Assembly (NCBI GenBank): GCA_004794655.1
Contig: SMMW01000148.1
Location: forward strand, 930,001 to 994,000
Direction: 5' to 3'
Source: Marisa cornuarietis
Taxonomy: Eukaryota > Mollusca > Gastropoda > Architaenioglossa > Ampullariidae
Length of the DNA: 64,000 nt
Shown: one piece after another, positions 30,455-41,700 of the stretch
How the letters are laid out: each line of letters starts with the position of its first letter
Position numbering within the stretch: the stretch's first letter is position 1
Made by a program: the position numbers and the translations under genes
Notes under the pieces: model-generated
What the model was told of the DNA's origin: nothing
The model's input: the letters and a program-made list of their open reading frames with translations, nothing else
Database searches by the model: none

Positions 30455-31410
30455 GGGTGTCCCGAGAACAGCCTCTGCATAACTTGGTGCAAACGCTCGT
30501 GTTGCGGAGGAGGTTTCCGTACTTGAGATGTTGTTCCTCCCCTCCAATAGCTGTTGCCCCTCCGTACTCCGTCGGTTGAAGATCGAACTGGGCCGGACAC
30601 AACTAGCCTTCCTCCTTTGAAGTAAGCGAATTTGATTCCTTTGCCTCTGAGTTCGTTTTTTCCTTCCTTCAGTACGAGCATTATTGTCTGCGCACTGAGA
30701 GAATTTAACGATCATCGGACGTGGATTGGATGTGCGCCGCTGCCCTACACGATGCGCACGTCTGATATCTGTTATTGACCATGTCTTCTGCGGAACAAAC
30801 CTCTGTAAAAAAAAAAAAATCCAGAATATGATGCGCACATGCAGAGAACGACTCGTCTGCGGACTCTGGAATCCCGAAGAAATTTAGATTGTCTCGCCAC
30901 GAGGTCATTTCTAGTTGATCCAACTTATCGTTTAACTGTTTTTCCAAATTCTCAATTTTGTCCTCTAAGACAGACACAGCTGTCTTGGCATCCATGCACT
31001 CGGTACGCACTTCAAGTATATCTCCTTCGAGTTGTAAAGTTCGTGTCCGTAAGGTGTCAACATCTTTGCCAACTCTCGAGAGATAGTAGTTTGGACTTCC
31101 TCCACTTGTCTAGAGATTATATTAAAGTTCTCTTGTTTCAGTTTCAGTTTACACAAAAGTTTCAGTACTCACATTGGGTTCAGGATTCGTCTCTATATCC
31201 CCAGAGCACAACAGCTGGGAGATAAAGCAGGCAATGATGACCCCCAGTATAGTCCTCGCCTTACCGTGTGTGTGATCACCATGGCCCGTGCGCGATCAAA
31301 CATGAAAGTCCAAAATGTCCATACAAATCGGCCACAAACGAGCCTGAAATTTCGACATTCAGCAGGCATGTTCTCACAGCACTGACACTGGCACAAATGA
31401 TTTAGATGAA
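30455..31410 (-). pseudogene. LINE ORF1 remnant with degenerate 2A-like peptide and coiled coil
   Basis: Minus-strand frames, right to left, give a hydrophobic segment followed by LLCSGDIETNPEPN (31214-31173) and a Glu/Lys-rich coiled coil (VEEVQTTISRELAKML, then VSVLEDKIENLEKQLNDKLD). RRM-like ORF1 signatures follow (WRDNLNFFGIPE, DIRRAHRVGQ, PRPMIVKF). The order 2A-like, coiled coil, RRM-like region is that of ORF1 in several APE-type LINEs. ORF1 proteins bind the LINE RNA. Several frameshifts mark it as dead. It lies on the same strand as the ORF2 at 24.3-27.9 kb and is probably the same element. Confidence 0.7.
31176..31202 (-). other. 2A-like ribosome-skipping motif, mutated (GDIETNPEP)
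   Basis: Active 2A peptides end D(V/I)ExNPG followed by P. Here the motif reads DIETNPEP, with Glu in place of the essential Gly, after a hydrophobic/LLC stretch. It is a relic of a translational recoding signal in the LINE. Confidence 0.65.
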
Positions 31411-31492
31411 ATTCGATTAACTTGTAATTAAACAGAGAAAATTAGCCTACATCAAGCACTGAACAAAACTGCGCGTGCACCGCTAGTGAGCA

Positions 31493-31495
<3 letters not shown>

Positions 31496-31549
<54 letters not shown>
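31496..31549. repeat. (GT)27 microsatellite
   Basis: Uninterrupted GT dinucleotide run. Confidence 0.98.
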
Positions 31550-31550
<1 letters not shown>

Positions 31551-31749
31551 TGTAGGTGCATACTTGATTTCCTTGTAATTTTTTTTATCTGTATATATAT
31601 ATATATATGTATATGATATATGCTACTTGCCCACTTCTTTTTTTTTTTTTTCACTGTTGAACTAGACCACATTCCCATAGTCAAATTGCCCACTGGGACA
31701 AATAAAGTTGGTCATTGTCATTTTCATTGTCAGATCTCACCCCCCTATA

Positions 31750-32480
31750 TATATATATACATAGAGAGAGAGAGAGAGAGTAAATGAAGCTCATGTCCAA
31801 CAGCTGGATGAGACTCGTACACACTATAACATATCCGGTAATATTTATTCTAACAAGAAAATTAATATTAAGCTGAGTTAGGAATACGTGTACAGTGGTG
31901 CTAGTTAAACAGCTATTATGCAGTCAAAAGCTTGTTATCAAATTTGCCAATGTTGCTGAAACCGTAATTCCTCGTCATCTCTTCTTTCTGTTCAGTATTA
32001 TTTTGGTTGGTCGCAAGGCATGCTGATTGTGTGTGCGAGTGAGGTAACATGCACTCAGATATTATTAATATACATACATTTATACAAATAAGTGTGCAGA
32101 TATATGCTGCTTTAATATCATTCCATCATCACAATATTATTTTCTTATCTACATATTTTTTCATAAGCTATAACGATGGAAAGAGGCGTTATTTGTGGAA
32201 ATTATTTTCGTCAGTTAATTATGGATGCATTTCGTCAGTTACTTCTTTTGCTCTGTGTTTGCTGTTTGACAGTACTAAATGTACTCTAGTGATCGGTTAT
32301 AAAGATCTATTGTGTCTGAGAACTACTGTGGATTATAAGAACGGGTGTATTCCTTCGATCTGGAATGATATACTCATACGATCGTCTTTTGCACCACGTA
32401 GTCAGCCACGCACGACAAAGCGCGAGAGATGGGGGCTCCGGCTTGCTGGTTCCATATCGCAATCGCTCTAACCAACATCC
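31750..32480. other. Intergenic, no supported gene
   Basis: AT-rich, with a short GA run at 31764-31779. The frame at 32049-32471 shows no domain, though its last part may belong to the LINE remnant that follows. Confidence 0.5.
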
Positions 32481-32489
32481 ACTGCCTGC

Positions 32490-33290
32490 TGTTTCTTTCT
32501 AATGTACCGAAATAAGAAAGATGAACTCTTCCTTTTACTTCATCCTCATCGAGACTTCAGAGACTGCCCAGTGTTTTGCTTCACTGAACCATTGCTTAAT
32601 CTCGGCTACTCGGACCTTCAACCACCTGATTTTTCAATGCATCTTGTCGATTGTTCGCCAAAACTTTCTGGCAAGAATACGGTAGACGGTGTGTGCTTCC
32701 TCACAATCAATAGATAGGAGCTCAGTTCCTTGTTCAGGTGGGTATGCATATCCACCAAAAGGCACATGCGACAACGGCAATGTGTGCGACATTGAAGTCA
32801 AGTCCCCAGACTGTCTCGTGCTAGTAATTGGAGAACTTCAGTCACTCTAATGTTTTCTGAGCTTCCGCTTTGTCAACAGCAAGTGGACATTGAGACCAGA
32901 GGTGATACTACACTTGATCCTTGTGACTGTGTGATCAAAGTTGCCTACCGTGTCATACGCTGCCCTCCTCTTGGTCGCTCCGACCATACCATGGTGTATC
33001 TGCTGTCCTCCTACCACCAACGCCTCAAGTCGGCCAGTCTGCAAATGAGGGCCGTCAGGTGCTAGAGCCAAACGGCTACGGATAAACTTCAAAGCTGACA
33101 GACTCCTGTGCCGACATCCATGACCTGTTCTGTCTCATGTCTTCTGGGGTCAGGTATAGACACCTCCGGGCCAGAACTTCTCGGTTGATAAACAGATTCT
33201 TTGCTGAAGCAATAGCCTTTCTGAACTCCGCCATAGCTCGTGTTAGAACCAATGATAGCTGAAGGTTTTCTTTTTTCAGTCTGTAAGGGT
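32490..33290 (+). mobile_element. Internally deleted LINE (endonuclease start + extreme C-terminus)
   Basis: Plus-strand frames read NKKDELFLLLHPHRDFRDCP and NTVDGVCFLTINR, then a frameshift, then VDIETRGDTTLDPCDCVIKV, PPLGRSDHTMVYLL. These are typical of the APE endonuclease of Rex1/L2-like LINEs, with the SDH motif present. Directly after 33.08 kb comes RYRHLRARTSRLINRFF..AIAFLNS, typical of the end of such ORF2 proteins. The whole reverse transcriptase is missing between them. Confidence 0.65.
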
Positions 33291-33299
33291 CATACGTAG

Positions 33300-34290
33300 T
33301 GGAAGTTGGGTAAGCAAGCATCCATGTATGCCTGCTTGCATATGTTTGGTATCTATGGCGACTCTGAAATGTGGGATGGGGGTAATGTTTAGTCAAATTG
33401 TGCAATGCCTGTGTATGTGAAAAAAGGGAATGAGGAAGAGAGAGCAAGCAAGAAAGAAAGATAGTGTGAATGTACGTGTGTAATGTGTATGTACCTGCAG
33501 ATGTATGTGGAGAATATTTACAGGGGGCAGGGGGGGTGTAAACAGCAGTGCGAGCAGCAGTAGCGTCTGCAAGTGTGGGTGTGGATGTGATCGGTATTTG
33601 TCAAATAACTGGTGAACACCATCAAATCAAAATCCTAGTGTAATATCGCTTGTAAAATAAACGAGTTTTTATTGTTCTTCATTTTATTATGGGATGTATT
33701 TCGTCAGTTTGACTCACAATCCGGGAAGGACTATGATTTCTTTTGAAAAAAAAATTTCTGGGGGAGTGACGAGTTAGAGCAAAAACATTCAGAGAGCTGG
33801 AAAAGTACAAATCTCTACAGAGAAGAAAGTTGAAAATAACAGGAAATACATGTACATGGTCTTTTACAACAGAATCTCGGAAAAGCCAATGCCAGCCAGT
33901 TTTATCAATAGCTTTCAAAGGGCAGTGAAAAATAAAGCAAGAGGCATGATACGTAGTTCCTTGTTTTCACATTTAAACTATTGATTGATTCATTGATTTC
34001 AAAAAGCTTTTGACGTTTACCCCTTTACTCGAGGAGGAAGTGTATGGGAGTAGAATTTGAGAAACAGGTTAATTTTTTTTCTAAAAGTAACGATCACAAC
34101 ACTCATCAGCTATTTGCAGATTTATTTGGTCTTTACCCTAACAGCACTAATACCTTCCATATACCTCATGGTAAAAAAATTCAGGAGCAAATATTTTCGG
34201 TATTCTGATCGGGTATTCGGTATTGGGTAAGTAACATTGATGTCAATTTTGAGAATCAAGTAAACAGCAACTCAGAAAGAGTGCAATTCT
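33300..34290. other. Intergenic between LINE remnant and gene A 3' end
   Basis: No gene is seen. The LINE tail may reach about 33.66 kb. From about 34.27 kb the sequence is the 3' flank shared by all paralogs. Confidence 0.5.
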
Positions 34291-34291
34291 T

Positions 34292-34297
34292 TTTATT
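34292..34297 (-). terminator. AATAAA of gene A
   Basis: A minus-strand AATAAA lies about 560 bp after the stop, in a block conserved downstream of genes A-E. Confidence 0.55.
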
Positions 34298-34855
34298 ATG
34301 TCATCATAATGGCATCTAATTCACATACCTAAATTTCTTATGAAACAAGTGGAAGCGAAATGAAACTTTCGATGGTAAATACATCTAACACAGTGACAAT
34401 ACATTTGTCAGTTTGTCAAGCTGAGAACTGTGTTGAGTAGCATTATGAATGTGTCTTAACCTTACTGACGGAGCAGAGAGCTACTGGGGTTTCAAAAAAT
34501 AGGTAATGCAGATCATTGCCACCAGCATTTAAGAGCTCAATGTTTCTTTCGTTGTTTCACGTCTTAATTATCGATATGCTCAGTGCCAACGCTGGTGTCA
34601 ACGCTGAAAAGAAAATTCAACCATCGGGTGGAAGTTGATATCACATGTTCTATCTGCGCTCAGTTCTCTGAAGATTTTTGTTAATGTAAATAATATGCTT
34701 TCCTACGAAATAATTTTCACTGAGAAACCTTAAATTAAGACTAGGTGGCATCTTTGAGGAAGAGGAAGCAGTGGTCTCTACAGGGTGGAAGGTTAGCATA
34801 TCGTCTCTACGAGACCCTAAGAGGTCACTGTGGTTTCTACGGGCGATAAGGGAGG

Positions 34856-37425
34856 TCATGCAGGATCAACTGGACCAAAGGAGCCACCTGTCTCCACGGG
34901 CACAGTAGAGGGAATCTCTACGGGCAAAAGAGGAGTGCCTGTGGTCTCTACCGGCAAAAGAGGGGCACCTGTGGTTTCTTCGGGCAAAAGAGGGATGCCT
35001 GTAGTCTCTACGGGCAAAAGAGGGGCACCTGTGGTTTCTACGGGCAAAAGAGGGGCGCCTGTGGTCTCCACGGGCAAAAGGGGAGCGCCTGTGGTCTCTA
35101 CTGGCAAAAGAGGGGCGCCTGTGGTCTCTACGGGCAAAAGAGGGGCACCTGTGGTCTCTACGGGCAAAAGAGGGGCGCCTGTAGTTGCTACGGGCAAAAA
35201 AGGGGCGCCTGTGGTCTCTACGGGCAAAAGAGGGGCGCCTGTAGTTGCTACGGGCAAAATAGGGGCGCCTGTGGTCTCTACGGGCAAAATAGGGGCGCCT
35301 GTGGTCTCTACGGGCAAAAGAGGGGCGCCTGTAGTTGCTACGGGCAAAATAGGGGCGCCTGTGGTCTCTACGGGCAAAATAGGGGCGGCTGTGGTCTCTA
35401 CGGGCACGTAGGGGGTGCGTGTGGTCGTCGACGCTTGCGTTGGTTTTGTGGTAGTAGTAGTTGCTGGAGCTGGAGTACGCAATTCTGCAAAGTTAAATAT
35501 TATGGACTTTAAAACTGAGACAAACGTGTCGTGTTTACTCAATATTATCTGTTTACTAATCATTAGTATAACTACTCAATCATTTGTGTGCTCAGTATTC
35601 CACTTGTTTAATCTTGATTTCACTTACTAAACAATTAATTTACCCTGTTCTAAATACTCACCGAAACCAAAAAAGCTGAGGCATCGGCGGCAGTTCTGGA
35701 GAGAGCGGATGAGATTGTTGTACTGTTCCCTGTAGAAGTTGTGGTAGTAGCTGTAGTAGTAGTACTCATTCCAGCTGGACGGCCATTGGCGCTTCACCTG
35801 CTCGCTCTCACGTTTTTTGTCGAAATCCCAGTCATTGCCTCGCGTCAATTGTGTGTAAAGATTTATGTAGTAGTTCTGTTTCGTAAACACACAAACTACT
35901 TTACATAGTAGTCCTATACTGTAAACACACAAATTTAACTCAATAGTATTTTCATCGAATTGGCAACGATTTCCCGACACTCGGGGCAACAAAAGTCAAG
36001 GAGCGGGTGTCCACATGCTTTTATGTTAGCTTTGGGGACATGAAGGAGCTTTCTGTGTGTAAAAAGGAAGTAGCAGGCGCGATAGTAAGAACTAAAGACA
36101 CTGACAGAAAACAATGCAGAACGAGTTTTGTTTTGTTGAAAATATAATATCATCAGCATACTTGCGAGAACTAAACAAGAAAAACAGCAAGATTTTTCGA
36201 AGATCGCTGCATAAAGGAGTTGTCTCCTTTGTTGATGTATACAGTCCCTGCTTACATGACGAAAATTGGAAGATGGGGAGTCATGGTAGCATGATGGTCA
36301 ACCTAACAGCAGGGAGGATTGTCAAGGTCTCATATTTTAAGACACAGGTATATCTCTCTGGATGTCATACCAGTTCTCGAGACTGGCCTCTAGAGTTTCC
36401 TCCAAGTACTATGGTTTCCTCCCCTTCATTTCCAGTTGCCAATTTCTCTCCACAGATAGCACGTGATGTCAGTGTCGGCAGATAACTGTCTTCAGCCCTC
36501 TCTCTAACAAAGTGTGGCATCAGTGACAGGAGATAACTGTCTGGCTCTCAAACAGAATGTGACTTCTCTAGGTGTAGCTCGGTAACCACGCTCGGGGGTG
36601 AGGACGATAACGGCATGACATCAATTATCACGGCATTAGAACGCATGCACCTGTCACGTGGGCAGCTAGAAGTCAAACATCGTCATCTCAGCGTATCCCG
36701 GCATCCACCGGAAGTAAAACAGGCAGATGCTTCGCCAGTCCTGCAGTTCGCACTAGCTAGAGTCTTACTGCAGCCACTCGTATTTACATACAGCCTAAGA
36801 TTTAATGATTTATGATTAAGTATATTCTAACCTATATAAATCTATACTCTCCTGTCATGGTAATATTTCTTTCTTTTTTAGTTTGGGAAATAAGTAAACA
36901 ATTTTTTTACAAAATAAAATTGCGATACTCACACAATAGTTCATGTCATAGACGTTTCGCAGGTATGAATTCACCTGGGAGAGCCGACTGACTTCCTGTT
37001 TTAGATAGTCGAGACTTGGCCGAGTGACGCGGGATCCAGCCTGGCCTTCAAACCAATAAATTTAAGAATAAAGTTTACCAGTAAAATATGTAACTTTTGA
37101 CTCTTAATACTGCTTTTACTAAAATTAATAAAGTGCTTTTTTCTTGTTTTGCATAAAGCTCAATGTGACTATATATCTATATTATGTCATTGCAGGATTA
37201 TTCCTAAAACAAAAAAAGACAAAATATTTAGAGGCGAATCCTGATTACAAACAGATTTCTATTACAACACTTTGCTTAGGTATCATTGCATTGACGAAGA
37301 AAAAAAAATTACCACTACACTTATGTACACTACACATAAACTGCATAAGAGAACTTACCTTGAGCCATGCCATCAAACAGACATGGAATGACTCCAACTA
37401 CAAACACAAAGACTGTCGTTCTCAT
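34856..37425 (-). CDS. Secreted mucin-tailed protein, gene A (four exons)
   Basis: Exons: 37425-37359, 37045-36933, 35875-35662, 35484-34856; phases 1-0-1; 340 residues. Donors are GTAAGT, GTGAGT and GTGAGT; acceptors are TTGAAG, GAAACAG and TTTGCAG. Exon 1 is a signal peptide (MRTTVFVFVVGVIPCLF). Exon 2 is helical ([20 protein letters not shown]) and ends in Cys. Exon 3 has a dibasic-rich stretch (DKKRESEQVKRQW), a Tyr cluster (EYYYYSYYHNFY) and NLIRSLQNCRRC. Exon 4 encodes about 17 copies of the 10-residue unit PVETTGAPLL, a likely O-glycosylated mucin domain, and ends GPVDPA without the Cys-basic-Cys tail of its paralogs. All four exons match genes B-D. No known family is recognised; it is secreted, function unknown. 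Confidence 0.82.
34890..35415 (-). repeat. 30-bp coding repeat of gene A
   Basis: About 17 copies of a 30-bp unit encode PVETTGAP(L/I)L. Recent copies differ by one or two bases (Val-Glu to Val-Ala, Leu to Ile). Confidence 0.93.
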
Positions 37426-37511
37426 TCTGATGCCTGCCAACTGCACATTCAGTCTGTGAGTTTACTGGATTTTTTTTCACCTGAGTGTTCAAGTGATCAT
37501 TCTCGGCTGAG

Positions 37512-37519
37512 TATTTATA
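37512..37519 (-). promoter_or_regulatory. TATA box of gene A
   Basis: TATAAATA on the minus strand lies 87 bp upstream of the ATG. The surrounding roughly 200 bp (GCGAGA.TTCATTAA.., GCTCACCGCAAGAGACAT) is conserved in genes B, C and D. Confidence 0.8.
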
Positions 37520-37944
37520 GTCTATGCGAGACTTCATTAAGAGTTATGATCCGCAAACAAGCGTGTGATCTCTGAGAAAAAACTGATTCAAAGCGAGATA
37601 ATGGTAGCGATGACCGTCAACCCTTTGTGGAGTTAATAACGCTCACCGCAAGAGACATTTTCTTTTTGTTTTTCGTGCCGAGTCACTGATACCTTCCTGT
37701 GGTGTTATTAGATTACAGACATAACAGTGGAATTTACTGTCGGTTTAGTCCCTATTTATATTATCTTCATATCTCTTCTTCTTGTCTTTCTACATTTTAT
37801 TGAGAATGAGGAAAATGTTTTTTGTCGTTAATGTATTTTATGCCACGTGTGTATTTGTATCAGCATGGAAAAATGTTCTACAAACTTTTATCGATAAACT
37901 TTCCCTTCCCTAAATAAAAGACAGTTATTTTAGAAAATAATTGT

Positions 37945-38790
37945 AGGGGAATTAAAGATTCCTGACATAACATTTCTTAAGTTTTATACAGTGCATCCCT
38001 AAGCGAGGGATGTGACAGGAGTCCCTGTTCGTGTTGCTGTCCGCTTGTGGCCATTCAACTGACGGCAACTGTCGTCTTCCAGAGGAGGCCCGTTGTCTTT
38101 GTTGTCATCCGTGTCGTTAGGTTTTATCCCAATATCATTTAAGGTCTGTCTGCGGGCTGCTTACGTGTATAGTAGTGTATTAGAACAGCAGCTAATTATA
38201 CTGTATTCTGTATTACTTGTGTAGAAATTTCTTATGCAAATGTTGATAATTACGTAGGAAGTTGCAAACAACCCGAAGAAACTGCACTTTTTTATTACGT
38301 TATCACAACAGCATCATGTTAACATATGGGTGTTTTTTTAGGAAAAAAGCTGTGAACAGTACAGCAAACTGAAACTCCAGAAAATACATCTAAAACAGTG
38401 ACAATAGACGTGTCAGTTTGAAAAGTCCGGATCTGTGTTGAGCAGCCAGGAGGATTTAAATTTTAAAAACGTTCAGGTGTATGTTACTTTATCTCATTGA
38501 CAGAGTTGAGATAATGTAAATATTCCTAAGAAATGTCATCTCTTTGATCATTACAAATGGAATGTCTATCGCACTGGTTTGCGTACAGTTCTGTAAGTAG
38601 GTTGAGTTTTGCGCACGTTTGCATTATAGCATGCCTTACACATACGTCACAAAAAAAGATAAGTTCAAGGTTGACCATAATAAAGAATTTCTTGACACTG
38701 TTTCCAAGTGTTTCTCAATACCGTGCAGTTTCTGATAAGTGCATAGATCGGTTTCGGTTAGCATTTCTGGTTAGACAACGTTTTTGGCTT
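37945..38790 (-). other. 3' UTR and downstream flank of gene B (shared block)
   Basis: The block matches those at 48.98-50.33, 58.81-60.06 (inverted) and 61.38-62.13 plus 63.07-63.84 kb. It includes 'gttgctgtccgcttgtggcc', a polyadenylation signal and 'gcatagatcggtttcggt'. No gene is seen on it. Confidence 0.75.
38291..38296 (-). terminator. AATAAA of gene B
   Basis: A minus-strand AATAAA (plus: TTTATT in CACTTTTTTATTACG) lies about 500 bp after the stop, at the position equivalent to genes C, D and E. Confidence 0.6.
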
Positions 38791-38792
38791 CA

Positions 38793-41700
38793 TTAACACG
38801 AAGAACCCCCTCTGCGACGTCTCATGCAGGGTTTAGGAGCGTTGATGGCGTCATTGCTTGGTTGTCCAGGTGGAATCTTAGTGGTTCTCGTTGTCCTAGG
38901 CGCTTGTGTATCTGGAAGTTGCGTGTTCGTAATTCTGCTCCCGGGTGCTTCTGTTGACGTAGAAGGCGAAATGGCGCGTGTGGTGTCTACGGGAGCCACG
39001 GATGCCACAGGGGCGCCTGTTGTCTCTTGGGGGGCTACGGGGGCGCCTGTGGTGTCTACAGGGGCCAAAGGGGCGACTGTTGTCCCTTCTGGGACCCCGG
39101 GGGCGCTTGTGGTCGGTACGGGGGCCGTAGGGGCCCCTGTTGTCCCTACGGGGGGGCCTGTGGTTTCTACGGGGGCCACGGGGGCGCTGGTGGTCTCTAC
39201 AGGGGCCACGGAGGCGCCTGTGGTCTCTACAGGAGCCACGGGGGCCACAGGGGCGCTTGTTGTCCCTTCTGGGAGAACGGGGGCGCTTGTGATCGGTACT
39301 GAGGTCATAGGGGCCCCTGTTGTCCCTTCGGGGGCTACGGGGGTGCCTGTGGTCTCTACGGGGGCCTCGGGAGCCACAGGAGCGCCTATTGTCCCTTCAG
39401 GGGCCACAGGGGCGCCTGTTGTCCCTTCGGGGGCCACAGGGGCGCCTGTGGTCTCTATGGGAGTGCCTGTAGTTTCTACAGGGGCCAAAGGGGCGACTGT
39501 TGTCCCTTCTGGGACCCCGGGGGCGCTTGTGGTCGGTACGGGGGCCGTAGGGGCCCCTGTTGTCCCTACGGGGGGGCCTGTGGTTTCTACGGGGGCCACG
39601 GGGGCGCTGGTGGTCTCTACAGGGGCCACGGAGGCGCCTGTGGTCTCTACAGGAGCCACGGGGGCCACAGGGGCGCTTGTTGTCCCTTCTGGGAGAACGG
39701 GGGCGCTTGTGATCGGTACTGAGGTCATAGGGGCCCCTGTTGTCCCTTCGGGGGCTACGGGGGTGCCTGTGGTCTCTACGGGGGCCTCGGGAGCCACAGG
39801 AGCGCCTATTGTCCCTTCAGGGGCCACAGGGGCGCCTGTTGTCCCTTCGGGGGCCACAGGGGCGCCTGTGGTCTCTATGGGAGTGCCTGTAGTTTCTACA
39901 GGGACCACGGGAGCGCCTGTAGTCTCTATGGGGGCCACGGGGGCGCTTGTTATCTGTACGGGGGCTACGGGGGCGCCTTCGGTCTCTAAGGGGGCCACGG
40001 GGGCGGCTGTGGTCTCTACAATTACAGGATTGGTGACGGGAGCCATAGATGTTGACTGAATACTGGTGGTGATCATCCTGGTTACACTGGTGATGGTTCT
40101 GGTGGGCGCTGGTGTACTTGGGCGAATAGTGGTGGTGGTGGTTGTCGTTGGCGCTGGCATACTTGAAATCTTTGTGATCTTGGTGGGTGTCGTGGGCAAT
40201 GGTGTACGTGGACGTGTAGTGGTGGTGATTGTCGTGGGCACTGGTGTAGAGGGACGCTTAATGATAGTGGTGGCTACCGTAGGTCTTGGTGTAGGTTGAC
40301 GTTTAGTGGTAATGGGGGTTGTCGTAGGCGCTGGTGTTCTTGGTTGCTGCGTGGTCGTGGTTCTGAGCGTAGGGGCTTGCATTGATTTTGTTGTCGTACG
40401 AATAGCAGGAGCGGGAGTACTCCATGCTGCAAATTTCAAAGTTCAGTATTAGAGATTTTTAAAATAAGACCAACCAGTCTTCTTTTCAATGTTTTTTTTT
40501 TCTTTTTACTAATGCATAGTTTAAACCACTCAGCCATCTCGGCAGCAACAACTAAAATCTCCAAAACGTTACAGACGTTAATCGACCTTGTTCTAAACGC
40601 TCTGCTCACCTAAAATATTTTGTGCTAAATAATCTACTCACTTATTATTCTTTTTGCTAAAAACTCACGTAAACCAAAGAAGTTGAGGAATCGGTGGCAG
40701 TTCTGGAGAGAACGCATGAGGTCGTTGTACTGTTGCATGTAGCGGTTGTAGTAGTAGTTGTAGTAGTAGTAATCATTCGAGTTGGACGACCATTGGCGCT
40801 TCCCCTGCTCGTTCTCGCGCTTTATCTCGAAATTCCATGCATTACCAAGACTCCATTGTTGGTAAAGGCTTATGTAGTACTCCTGTTATCCAAACACACA
40901 GACTTCATAATGTAGTAGTCTTTTTTTAATAAAACATACTACATTATGTAGCAGTCATGTTGCGTAAACACACACACACACACACATGTATACAGGAGTG
41001 AGGTGAGGTCAGTCAGCTGCTGATCCACACAGCCGTTACAGGTCAAGGCCAGGTCTCGTTTTCCTATCCACGTACCACGTGCTAGAGTTATTCTATACTA
41101 TAAGGTCAACAGCACTAAAAGGGTTATAACCATCTGGCTGCTATGAGCGCTTCATCCTTCTTGATGCCTTTAACACAGTGTGAGCTTTCTACATGTACAT
41201 CAGTTATCACACTGGCGATCGAGTAAGATAATGATGACTATGCCCTTGAAGGACCGCGGACGTGATGTCACGTGATGCGACAGCACAACGCCTACTCTTG
41301 TCACGTGAGCGACTAGGGAGCGCAACATTCTTGCGTCAGCGATTTCCGGCATCCTACCCATACATTTATTGTCCCAACAAAATTTTAAGTGAACTCAAAC
41401 GAGTATAATTTAAAGTCTGCTCTTATTTAAGTAAACTTGCCCAATATCGATATTTTTCATGTTTTTCAATTTGCAAAATACGTAAACAAATATGTCAATA
41501 TAAAAATCACTCACACATCTGTTCATGGTGTAGACATTTTGCAGGTAGGAATTCTCCTGGGACAGCCGATTGACTTCCTGTTTTAGGTAGTCGAGACTTG
41601 GCCGAGTTGTGCGGGATACAGCCTGACCTTCAAATCAATAAAAACGAGAAATAATTTTTTTTGGGGGAGGTCTTAGGTGAAGAAATTGTGTAACCCACGA

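Noticed and set aside
38824..40059. Plus-strand Gly-Ala-Thr-Gly frame resembling a collagen-like repeat (also 34830-35411)
   Set aside because: It is the antisense of the Thr/Pro mucin exons of genes B and A, which have splice sites, correct phase and homologous partner exons on the minus strand.
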